From Cucumis sativus (lineage: Eukaryota > Streptophyta > Magnoliopsida > Cucurbitales > Cucurbitaceae), in assembly GCF_000004075.3 (NCBI RefSeq), contig NC_026656.2, positions 21,586,607-21,650,606 on the forward strand: a stretch of DNA of 64,000 nt, written 5' to 3'. The notes beneath the pieces are model-generated. The model did no database searches and was not told the DNA's origin. It saw nothing but the letters and a program-made list of their open reading frames with translations. Positions 24,301 through 34,650 of the stretch are shown here, in pieces. A program made the translations under genes and the position numbers. How positions within the stretch are numbered: the first letter of the stretch is position 1; each line of letters starts with the position of its first letter.

Positions 24301-26506
24301 CATACCAGCTAACCCTTTGAAACTCACCTTTGATAATGCATCTCTCAATTTTACACCATTTTCATTCACTCCTAGACTGTATAAATAGTTTGATGAGTTC
24401 ATTTCCATGGCTGAAATGTTTGTGGCTGGTTTGTATTTAAGGTTATGTGCTCCAGCCTTCTCCACTGCTTTGGCTAATGCCCAAGCTGCATCGTAAGCCC
24501 ATAACCCAAACACGTTCAAATCAGGAATATCTTCTATTGTTGGATAATATCTGAAAATTGAGAAACAAATACATCAACGATTAGATTGAGATACAGATAT
24601 TTAGATTTTTACATTCAATCACAATAAACGTTGTGTGAGTCAAACTATTCTACACAGTTCAAAAATCCACAAATAAGATATATATTTAGAATATAGCCCT
24701 AGGTTTTGGTCAAAGTGATTAATTTAAAAAGTATATGTTATTTTTTTTTTATAAGAAAAATCAAGTGTTGGTGACCACCCAAATTAGATTTTTGAAAAAA
24801 AATAAATTTAGAACTGTATGAGAAACTTCGGCCACAATATTTCCTTACCATCACTGCTACCGAAAAAATTCCTTTATTGTAATTCCACATAAATAAAAGC
24901 ACTTTTATAACATATATAACAAGCTAAACAAACTCACATATAAAAACGCTTTTACAAAAGTTATCAAATATGTTTTTAGATTTTTTTAAAAAAAAACTCT
25001 CTTTCTAACTCAAATAAAATTAATAAATATTTTAAAAAACTATAACAACAATACCTTCGAAATCTCTTACGCCATTCAAGTTTAAAACCCTCAAGCCTTT
25101 TGGTTTTGGGGACGTGAGTTCTTATTCCTAAAACTCCTTGCATGGACTCCAATACTGAAGGCTCTATTAAATCCAATGTATTTCCTATAGCATCTGTGAT
25201 TATCCAAACGTACCCTTCTTTCATCATTCCAATCTCTTTTGCTTTTGCGAAAAGTCGAGAAGCATGACGAGCTAGCATGTGTACTACGAATACTCTCGTT
25301 TGCATTGTCATTAACTTGTAAAGTTCGTGGCCGATTTGCTCATCTGTTGCAGTGGGGGAAATTTTGCTTTGGTATGGCACGTCGGTGTCTACTTCTTGTA
25401 GAGCGTTGATTAGGTCAGGGATGATACCGTCGCCGAACTCATTGTTGCTATAGATGGGGACGACTTGTCGCCATTTGAAGGTCTTGATGATGGCTCCAAT
25501 GGCTTTGACTTGAGACGAATCGTTTTGAGCGGCTCGGAAGAAGAAAGAACTGCGGTGAGAAGTGAGGGAAGGTCGTGTGGCTGAAAATGAGATGATGGGA
25601 ACTTCTGCTTTGTCTCCAATGTCGATCATGAAGCTGGCTTGCATTGAACTTGTTGGCCCTATGATCGCTTGCACTTCCACTTTCTTTATCAAATCCAAAG
25701 CTGTTTTTTTTTTTTTTCCAAATAAGTTCATTTAGTTTAGGAGAAATGTAAGTTCAGGTTAAATTACAAGTTAACTTAGTGGTTCAACTCTCAATTATTT
25801 CTCAATTCTTTTTTTAGCAATATTGTGAAATCCATTTCCATTCTAAAGTTTAAGAAACGTTCATAAAATGGTCAAATTTGACCGACTACAAAAATTATGC
25901 ATTTTTTAAGCAAGATTCCTTTTAGCACATTTACACTCATTATGATATATAGTTGAATTACTCCCTTTATTGTCAAAATTTGAAGATGAAACATTCTACT
26001 ATCAAATAACTAACAAAATTTAAATCAAACTTTCAAACTGTATCACTAATAAATTTTAGTTATATTTGTCATTCTTAAAAATCTTACTAGTGGCAAATAA
26101 TTACATATTATTTATGTTATAGACATTTAGCATTAAAGTCGTTATATAGGAATATATTGTAAAAGAAAAATGATAAGTGAGATGGAAAACCTGCAGCAGC
26201 TGCACGAATAACAGAGCCATTGGAATCAATGGGATTAAGGATGATTCTGGTCTTATAATAACTCCGAGGAGCATAGAAATCAGCAAGAGCCATTGAAATG
26301 CAACTCAAACTAATTTTCCCAACAATAACATTCAAATCCAAAACCACACCCACCTTCACTTTCACCGCTGCCGCTGCCGCTGCTTCTTTGTCCTCCAGCC
26401 GCTCCGTCACCTCCGCCCCTGCCCTCAATAATATGTTAAGGAAAATAACCACCACCACCACCACCACCACCCGAAAACCACCTCCCAAACCCTTTTTTCT
26501 CCTCAT
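21364..26506 (-). CDS. GLR2: glutamate receptor-like channel, clade II (GLR copy 4), frameshifted tail
   Basis: GLR channel gene on the minus strand. Inferred exons, 5' to 3': 26506-26191, 25700-25055, 24550-23839, 23353-23038, 22191-21785, 21690-21364, giving 907 aa. An ATG at 26551 is in frame, but 26506 (MRRKKG) matches the paralogues. As in copy 2, exon 2 is split at the same codon and phase, here by a 504-bp intron (24551-25054). Landmarks: IIGPTSSMQASF, ISFSATRPSLTS, KKLRVGVPIKSGFLEF, FDAVVADLTIRANRS, M1 around MWALTGGFFLVIALVVW, pore SLWYSFSTMVFAH, SYTASLASLLTVQ and M4 at SFWGLFMIISVVSF. The signal segment holds a run of eight Val from a GGT repeat, followed by Ala runs. The tail stops at FIMERELR; sequence encoding an RARPLRRRR motif, like the paralogues' tail, follows in another frame, so the last ~20 residues are lost by a small indel. 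Channel domains are intact. Confidence 0.9.
26449..26472. repeat. ACC/GGT trinucleotide microsatellite in exon 1 of GLR copy 4
   Basis: Eight tandem ACC units on the plus strand (GGT on the coding strand) encode a run of eight valines inside the signal peptide. Length changes here would alter the hydrophobic core of the signal without breaking the frame. Confidence 0.85.
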
Positions 26507-26555
26507 CTCATATTCAGTTTTAATGTCTGTTGCGTTAATGGCTGAACGCAAAGCT

Positions 26556-26590
26556 TATTTATATACCTGAATTTCAAGACGTGGGAGAGA
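26556..26590 (-). promoter_or_regulatory. core promoter of GLR copy 4: ACGT element plus TATA box
   Basis: Minus-strand order is CTCCCACGTC, then TTGAAATT, then TATATAAATA at plus 26556-26565, about 50 bp before the ATG at 26506. It matches the block upstream of GLR copy 3 in sequence and spacing. Confidence 0.6.
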
Positions 26591-29459
26591 AAGTATATGC
26601 TGTGTTAACTTAATCTAACAATTATTTTTTAAAATTTAATTAAATACATTGTGAAAGCGAGTAAAATTCAACTAATATACATATACGAAAGTTTTATTGA
26701 TTATGCAGATCAGTTTATGGTTTGAATAACACAGTAATTAAATAGACCGTTACCGTTTTTGGATTGCAAAAAAATAATTGGTATGTATTATTAAAAAATG
26801 TATTTGAAATTTGAATGTTTAGATCTTAAATACTTAGTGTCTTAATGTGTAGGATAATATTTGGGATTTAAATGTTTGTGTTTGGATGTTTAGGATAAAT
26901 AATAGTTGGAATTCTTCCTATAGAGAGAAGAAGAAAACATAGAATACAGCAAGATGAAAGAGGAAGGGGAGAAGATTGAACGTGCGAGCTCATTTTCTTT
27001 TAAAATATATTAAATGTGAAATTAGCACATATAGATTAGGGTTTTTTTTGGTATGTTGAATGTTGACTTTATTATTAGAAGTAATAAGTCTACCTAAAAA
27101 TAACACTACTTGTCCATCATATAGCTAACGAAAAACTTTTCGATATCATCTATTTTTGTGCATCTTATTATTTGCTTTTTTTTCTCTTTTTTTAAGTCAT
27201 ATAATTCATTATTGTTGACATTAATTTTGAAAATATTGATTGATTATATATGACCAAATTAAATAAAAAAATCACTTTGTTAGTATATATTAAGTATGTA
27301 TACTTCATATTTTAGGTATATAATTAAGATATATCATCCATATACTTCACATTTAGGCTTGTTTAATTATGATTACTTTGGGTTAGTTATATCATTATAA
27401 AATGAAAATCAGATATTTATAGCAAGTTTTTATCAATTGAGAGAGAGGAGATTTTAAGCTAATTTCGAGCTGCAATAATGATTGATAATTAGCAAGAAAT
27501 TAACTTTTTTTTTTTATTTACAAAATATAGCAAAATCTCAAATTTCATCTAGAATTTTTTTTATGGCTAGCGAAAGAAAAAAAAATGAAACTATTTACAA
27601 AATATGACAAAAATCTTAAATGAGTTATAGAAAATTGAATAGATTTAATTTGCTATATTTTATCGACAATTTTATTTCTTTTGTTATATTTAAAAATGCT
27701 TCTAAACATAAAAATGGATAAAATATTTGTTTATGGAGAGATATGTGAATGTAATTAAGTGAAATAATAGAAACACAGTAGGTGGTAATATACACATAAC
27801 AAATGGATATTTTCCATAAATGATGGAGACTTCCTAGAATATATGAGCATTCACCTTCCTCAACTTTGCACATTTGGATTTAATTAATCAATAATTTGGT
27901 TTTCCATAATGGTAGAGAGATAGATTAATGAGTTAGATTATATTATATGAAACTTGGATACCTAAACTTTTAAAAGTAAAGTCTTTCGTTATTTTATTTC
28001 GTTATATATATAGGGTTTTTTTTTAAAAAAAAAGATTTGTGTTTAAGTTTACATTATTGGCAACTTGGGCACTTAAACTTAATTAATAAAGTTGTTTTTT
28101 CTTTCTCTTCTTGAAATATAGTTTTAGTTTTGTTTTTCTTTTTTTTCCCTCTTTTAATAAAAGTCTATAATATGGATAAAAGTCGATATTGGTGAGTACA
28201 AGTTTTTGGTCACCGTTAATGTTATGGTTTCTTTTTTTAATATTGAATGTGTAGTCTAACTTTTAGAAGGTTATAGTCTGATAGTAGTTTGATATCAGTA
28301 ATTTTATCATATTTTAAATATTTTGGTAATTATTTAATGCAATTTTCTTTTTTTTTCTTTTAAACAAGAAAGAATATATATTATCGATAAATTTGAAATG
28401 TTAACATATTTATAAATATTTTGTATTCATAAATAGTTTTCTTGATTGCATCTTCATCTACGAAGTTCTAAAATTTTCTTAACACAAAACCAAAATAGTT
28501 TTTTAATATAAAAAAAATTGTATTGGATGACAAATTAGTTTAGGTATTTTGTAAAAATATTTTTAAGATTTGTGATTTTGCAAATATAGTAAAAGTAATC
28601 AAATCCAGGTTTTTATATGTGTCCGCTTGAATTTTATTTTTTGCCAGTTTCGCAAATAATAAATTATGTATGTTGTAGACTTAATTATTAATTATAACTT
28701 GTTTTGTCATTTTTTACTCGGGTTCCTTTTAAAAGTAAATGATGAACTTTTTCTTTTTCTTAAAAGTAAGGTTAAAAAACATCTCTAACAATTATTTAGT
28801 CTTTAAATCTTGATTAATAACGTTTTAGTTTTTATATTGTTAAATTTATATCAATTTACTTCTTAAACTATAATAGGTGTAATATTAATCATCATGTACT
28901 TTCATATTTGTAGAAACGGATTAACGTTAAAAAGAAAATTCATCAAAATCAAATGTAAATTTTTAATATAAAGTAGAGTATTTGTAAATTTGTTGTCAAT
29001 GTGATTGCCTACCTTTGAACCCAATGACGTTAAATTGATGGGTTTCATATATATATATACACACTTTAATAGTCTTCCTCACTCCAGATTCACAAATTTG
29101 CAACAAGCTTACCAACTGATTATCAATATTAATTGAGAAATAAATAACTTTAGAGGGGTTCCAAATTTTCACTCGATGGCTTTGATATATCAAATACTTT
29201 AACCCAATACTTCAGTGAGGATATTGTGTATCAAGATTCGTGTTGTTTTTACAGATATGTAGAGAATTCATCAAGTTATTGTGAAGAATCAGTTGTTCAG
29301 GACTTGGGAAATGCATTGCTTTTGGTGCACCTGGTGGAAAAGACAGTGAATACTACTTCTTTCTAATTCTAAATCATTTTTAGTCTTTAAGAGATTGTGT
29401 GAAAATATATTAGCTTGTAAATTACATTATCTTCCCTCTTTAAGAATGTGTGTATTTTT
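26591..29459. other. gene-free AT-rich 5' flank of GLR copy 4
   Basis: Nearly 3 kb with no supportable coding frame. It is dominated by poly-T/poly-A runs and degenerate AT-rich repeats, including phrases of the CAAATATAGTAAAA type shared with the MITE-like repeats farther right. Confidence 0.4.
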
Positions 29460-30000
29460 TTTAGAAAGGATGACTTAATTAGTTTTGAGCTTATGTTATT
29501 AGCGAGTTAACAAAATTGTCAAGAAGAAAGATATAATTTGATTATGTCTTGGTCTTTCTTTATAGAAAGTCTATATAATGGGTGACAACTACACAAGTGT
29601 GTATTACATTATTAATGTCGCAGTCTAATTTGTTTATATATTCAACCTAAATTAATATATAATAATTTATATTTCATTTAGTATAATAAGACTGCCACAT
29701 TCATGTCACAAATCTTTTGGTTACTAACATATTTATACGTTCAATTGAACTATTCTTGTATTTTTTTTTCTTTTGGTCCAAATTAAAGGCGATAGTAGAC
29801 ATACCTTAAATGTGGCAATTGAAGAACTACTACGAAATTTTGTTTGAACTTGAAACTTAACTTGAATTAAATATATGTTGCTTATATAATTCAACAACTA
29901 CACTCCTATATTAAAACCTCCATGCTTTGGTACAAGGGAGCATCCGATAAAATTTAATATGAGAAAGGAGAGAGTTTGGAAATTTCTCTAAAATTCTTCT
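29460..30000. repeat. duplicated GLR flank, paralogous to 19860-20770
   Basis: Sequences such as GTCAAGAAGAAAGAT, TTGATTATGTC, GTCTATATAATGGGTG and ATTCAACAACTACACTC occur in the same order here and at 19860-20770. The other copy carries the solo LTR; this one carries about 265 bp of extra sequence near 29.62-29.88 kb. This suggests an old segmental duplication of the flank of the GLR genes. Confidence 0.65.
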
Positions 30001-30200
30001 CTCTGGTTAAACCTTCAGAACAATCAATTGTCTCTACACACCTGTCGAGCTTCTCCTGATAATACAGTGCAACCACCATATTTACTACACCAGATTTTCT
30101 CTCCTCCCTAGACAGATATGCCGTGAAAAACTCTTTTAAGGTATACGCTCATCAAACTCTCCATTTAACTCCATCTGATCTTTAATCCTTTCATCTCAAT

Positions 30201-30590
30201 ATGACTTTCCTTCGACAACTCCCCCGTTCATGCACTATCGAGAAAAAAGACTTTGTGATTTCTGTTGATAATCGATCCAGAGAGCTAAAACTTCCGATAA
30301 CGGAAAAGGGGCCCTACAAATCCTTCTCAATTGCAATCACTCTAGAATCTTTGGACTGGCTAAAGTCCACTTTCAACACTCTGCTTGACACGTCTAGAAC
30401 GACAAGATTCTTCTTGAAAAAAATGAACGAAGATTTTTCTCTGTGGGTCCAACAACCCATAGCAAGAAAAGGATACATGGCATAAATATTTTGAGTTGAT
30501 GATAGAGAGTGCAAATGTTGCATCTTAGTCCGTGAAGGTGCGGACAAACAAGGATGAGCCCAATTTACTAAATGATTTGAGGTGGTTTAA
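30201..30590 (+). pseudogene. degenerate repeat-family coding relic, probably transposon-derived
   Basis: An open frame of 94 codons (30201-30485) continues past TAA and TGA stops in the same frame to about 30590, with residual motifs such as ILVREGADKQG. Stops at expected Glu, Arg and Trp-like positions suggest a decayed gene rather than a short real one. The layout resembles an uncharacterised protein family that is repetitive in cucurbit genomes, but I cannot name it with confidence. No intact partner domain is present. Confidence 0.4.
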
Positions 30591-30790
30591 CCATAGTTTC
30601 TCTTTTGTGTGTGTATATATATATATATATATAATATTAAAATAAGAGAAAATTGTTACTAGATTGTGACACAGTTTTTTTAAATAATTTCTCATGACGA
30701 AACACATATCTTTAAGGGTGAGATTCCTTTTTCTTTCCCTTTCTGTTAGGGATTTTCAATAGGTTCGCCTTTAGTTCATGTCTCAATAAT
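30590..30790 (+). pseudogene. GLR relic: intron 4/exon 5 junction resembling copy 2
   Basis: The segment parallels 12415-12590 of GLR copy 2. Shared stretches include AAATAAGAGAAAATTGTTAC, AAATAATTTCTCATGAC and TTTTTCTTTCCCTTTCTGT, followed by an acceptor and TTCAATAGGTTCGCCTTTAG, which encodes the start of exon 5 (FSIGSPLV). The rest of exon 5 is absent and the copied part ends in unrelated sequence. It contains a TA/GT-rich expansion. It is a non-functional fragment on the plus strand. Confidence 0.6.
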
Positions 30791-30974
30791 TTCTCATGTT
30801 TGTTGAAAATTCTCAAATGACATCAAACAAAGGGATCGGACAAATTTACATAATTTTTCCAACAAAAATCTCATATATCTCAACCAAACAACTTAAACAA
30901 CAATGATCTATAAAAAAAGAAATGAAAACTCAGATTTGATTACTCACTTAACTTCAAAGAGAATGGATAAGGCA

Positions 30975-31150
30975 CTGAAAATGAAGAGTGGAGAAGAAAT
31001 GGAGAGACGTTCACAGGAGGATGAAAACGACGCTGGAATTGGAAAGGAGTGGAGAAGAAATGGAGAAGCGTTCATCGGAGTTGAAGTCGACACTAAAAAT
31101 AGAGAGGCATGGAGAAGAAATGGATCGAAGAGGCGTTCACCGGAGGCACC
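30975..31150. repeat. imperfect repeat of a GGAGAAGAAATGG unit
   Basis: Three diverged units with the core GGAGAAGAAATGG followed by a CGTTCA-like element lie near 30985, 31050 and 31110. They create open frames on both strands (30903-31184 on + and 30944-31333 on -) that have no family features, so these are treated as repeat artefacts. Confidence 0.4.
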
Positions 31151-31399
31151 AAAGTTGAAGTGGAAGCGGGAAAGTTCAGCGTGAGGTGAAGAACAATTTT
31201 TTTTAAAAAAAAATTTATTTAACGTTTTGTTTTGTTTGTAAGAATGGAGGAAAATGAATGAAGGACAATTTAGGCCTTTCACTTCTAATTTGTCCTCAAA
31301 ATCTAAATTTTCAAAATCAATTCTAAAATTCATTTATTCCTTTCTTTTTATCCTTTTTTTTCTTTTTGGCAATTTTCCAAGAATTTGGGTTAATCTTGG

Positions 31400-34280
31400 T
31401 GTTCACAACTTCTTCCAATAGCTATAGCTATGTCATCTGTAGCCAGGAACGTGGAAAACAACTCAACTATTATTGTCTGGAAGGACCGATTAGGTTTCCA
31501 AGATTGTGGCAGTTCTTTGTAGAGAAAGACGACAAGGTAACCAACCACAAAAGATATGGAAGCAATGCCGGTTACAAGAAAAAGTCCCTCAAAAAGTCGA
31601 TACTGAGGCGGGAGGAAGACAATTCAGCAGCTTCTGAACTCGAACATTCTCTCACCTTCTTGAACCATTGGTTTTCGATCTCTCTTATTCTATCACCCTC
31701 TGTTACCTTCAAAATCGCTCTCGAAATGTCAGATACTAACGGCGAGCCTCTCGGAAAACCCTGTCCAAAACAAACAGCATATAAGAAATGGTGTTAGAAA
31801 TATAAAAACTTTATTTTAACTGTTTTGGCCTAATCCAAACAAACCTCCCAATCCAGATTTTCCAAATTTACTGAGTTTTTTGCAAGTTTTGGTAGATAAC
31901 TAAGATTATTTTTCTGAATATAATTAAAAAAATGTTTTTAAACACAAATTAAGTAACTTACAAAACCAAATCCATCGACTTTGTAAGTGGGTTCGCTGGT
32001 GGTATATTGGAAGCAATATTTGGCCAGAAACAACTTAATATAAGGGTTTTCATCTACAGCAACAGAAATTCCGCCATTGGTGCTTCCTTTGAGAAAAAGT
32101 TCATGCATTTGTTCCGGAGATTGATAAGTTTTGAGTTGGGAATCATGGAACTTCAATGACTTGAGAATCTCGTACACGAAAGAACCTCCTTGATACCCAA
32201 CGTTCTCTCCATTTTTAAGAAGTTGATTGATATCAGTTACAGTTGGTTTGAGCTCTTGGACAGTAAAAAATGAAGCCAAACTTGCAGTGTAACTTTGTGT
32301 AATGATAAGAACCACAAAGAGCCATATTATTACCACAATTTTAGTGCAATGATTGTATGTAGGCTCTGATCCTGAAATATTATAAGATTATCCAAAATAG
32401 TAGGTTACAAAATATTTAGTAATGCCAATGCTGATATAAAATAAACTATCAAAGATAAACGGTAGAGATTTACGTGGTTCAAACAGTTTATTATTAGGGA
32501 GAAAATATCATATTAGAAATTATGATGTATGCATTCTTCTAATTCATATAAACACAAATACAACTTAGGTTCCAAAGGTGTTGCATTCCAAACCCCACCA
32601 GTGATGGCTGTGTTGGGTCCATTTTAGTATTAGATAATAGATATTCAAGATATTTCAACAAATTATTTTTAATTATATTAAAAAAGGTTAGAGTTGGGTT
32701 ACATACGATGGACGAAAACCATGGTGGAAAAAGAGTAGCAAAGACTGTTAAAAATCTGATCAACAACACTTCCATTGAATTTCTCATTGACTCGATGTTC
32801 GAGTATCCAAACAATAAATGGCATGAACACAAAGGCGCAGCCTATAACGACCCATAACTTCCAAGTAAGAGGCTTTAAGAAAGCCCACATGCTAGTGTTC
32901 TTGCTGCTCTTCGTCGGCACGACCATGGATACGCTAGATTCTGTGAATGACAATGTATAGTCTATGTACCCAGACCTATTGGCTCGTATCGTTATGTCAC
33001 CCACCACAGCATCAAACTTCTGTTTCACCCAAAACCATGATAATTTAAAGATATTTTAGTTTCAAACACCTTCAAATATAGCAAAATAAACAAAAAAAGA
33101 AAGAAAGAAAAATATTTACAAAATTTCACAATCTATTATCAATAATAGACATCGATAAATACTAATAGACTTCTATTGATACGAATTCGATAAAACACGG
33201 GTAAATCTATCATGAAAGATTATGAAATTTCGTTATATGTATAAATAATTTTAACAATGAAATAATTTTATGATTTTTGTTTTTATAATTTTTCAAAGAT
33301 ATTTTCTAATAATTAAAATTGAAACCTCACTATTTTTTTGGACATGGACATTTCATAAAACAAATATTTCAAAAACAAACATAAAAATCAAGTAGCTAGT
33401 TATGGAATGAGGACTTCGTTTTTGTTTTCAAAATTGTGTTCCCAATTTTTAACTTGAATTCTTAACTAAATTTCACGGAATCATAATTTTTTTATAAACT
33501 ATTATTATTATAATATGAAGTGAAATGTATATAGGGAAAAAAAAAAAAGAAAAAGAAGTTTGATACTAACCCCAAGGTAGAGCTGATGAGTTAATTCGTT
33601 GTAACTACCACCGGGATGTGCATTAGATTTGTCGTTAGGAATGAATTCATAAGCAACAGCATAAGGCAAAGCTTCAATCACAGCCTTGAACACATCTATA
33701 CAATAACCACTCACTTCCGTTGCACTTGTTTTTGGATCACGAACCACATTCACAAACTCTAAAAATCCATCCTTCACTGGAACTCCAACTCTTAACTTCT
33801 TCTCACCCATTGGAATCTCCCACCCTTTTGGCGCCTCGTCGGTATCTCCCGGCCATATCATCTGTCTCAACTCCTTTTTTCTCCCTGAGTGTCGTAGACT
33901 TGTTGTCAGCCCAATTTTCGGCGTCCAAAACCCCACGCTCCTTCTTTCATTACCGACCACGTTCACTATCTCGAAAACGAACGATTGTAATTGGCCATTG
34001 ACGAGAGTGAACTCACCAGCTAACCCCCTAAACCTAACATTTGACAATGCGTCTCGCAACTTGGGACCGTTTTCATTTATGCCGAGGTTGTAGAGATAGT
34101 TTGATGAATGATTTAATTTGTTTTCATGGTGGTGCTAGTAACATTATTGGGCTTGCTATATCGAAGATTGTCGATTCCTGCCTTCTCGACTGCGATGGCT
34201 AGCGCCCAAGCAGCGTCATAAGCCCATAAACCAAACAGGTTGAGCTCAGGAATTTCTTCTATGGTTTGGATAGTACCCTA
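31400..34280 (-). pseudogene. 5'-truncated pseudogene copy of GLR copy 3
   Basis: Minus-strand partial duplicate of the gene at 14241-18317. Preserved parts, 5' to 3': second half of exon 2 (about 34280-33571), exon 3 (33019-32707), exon 4 (32371-31962) and exon 5 (from about 31760 downwards). Exon 1, the promoter and the amino-terminal half are missing; homology stops at the LRYYP codons, where an LTR-like sequence begins. Disabling changes: a ~5-bp insertion near 34114-34119, single-base insertions near 34265-34275, and a 1-bp deletion in exon 5 that brings TAA into frame at 31572-31574 inside M4. The pore motif reads SLCYSFSTMVFVH instead of SLWYSFSTMVFAH. By eye, exon 2 is ~98% identical to copy 3, but exon 3 only ~90% and exon 4 ~94%. 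No functional channel can be made. Confidence 0.88.
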
Positions 34281-34285
34281 AGCTC

Positions 34286-34650
34286 ATGTTGGCGATCAAG
34301 ATTTACTTTATTACTTTAGTAATATTACAGAAATAGTAAGAAAAATACAAGGGTAACTAAATATAAAACTCTCTTCTGCCTTCCTATCTTTCAAGGAATA
34401 GCCTGAAGCCAAATGATACTCTCTAACTAACCCTCTCTCTCCTTAACAACCTCCTATTTATACTCTCCCTATTATGAAATATCTACTAACAATATTAAAA
34501 ACTATTCTCCTTGGAAGGTGCGGTTATTCCTTGCTTCTTCTTCTTTCTACTCTGGTGTATAATTTGTGGTCTATTAATCCTCCTAGTTGGAACTTTTGGA
34601 AATTGGACAAAAATGACTACTCTTGGAACACCTCACTGTCTTGCGACAGT
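34286..34650 (-). mobile_element. LTR-like sequence at the pseudogene breakpoint
   Basis: Begins TGTTGGCGATCAAG at 34286. Read on the minus strand, it holds a TATA box (GTATAAATAGG, plus 34453-34463), then a T-rich leader and a terminus ...CTTGATCGCCAACA, the layout of a copia-type LTR. The other end is uncertain; TGTCGCAAGACAG on the minus strand near 34640-34650 is one candidate. It lies where homology to GLR copy 3 stops. The 34474-34737 open frame is inside or beside it and has no recognised domain. Confidence 0.45.

Noticed and set aside
30903-31333. Overlapping open frames on both strands near the pseudogene
   Set aside because: Explained by the GGAGAAGAAATGG repeats; no recognisable domain.
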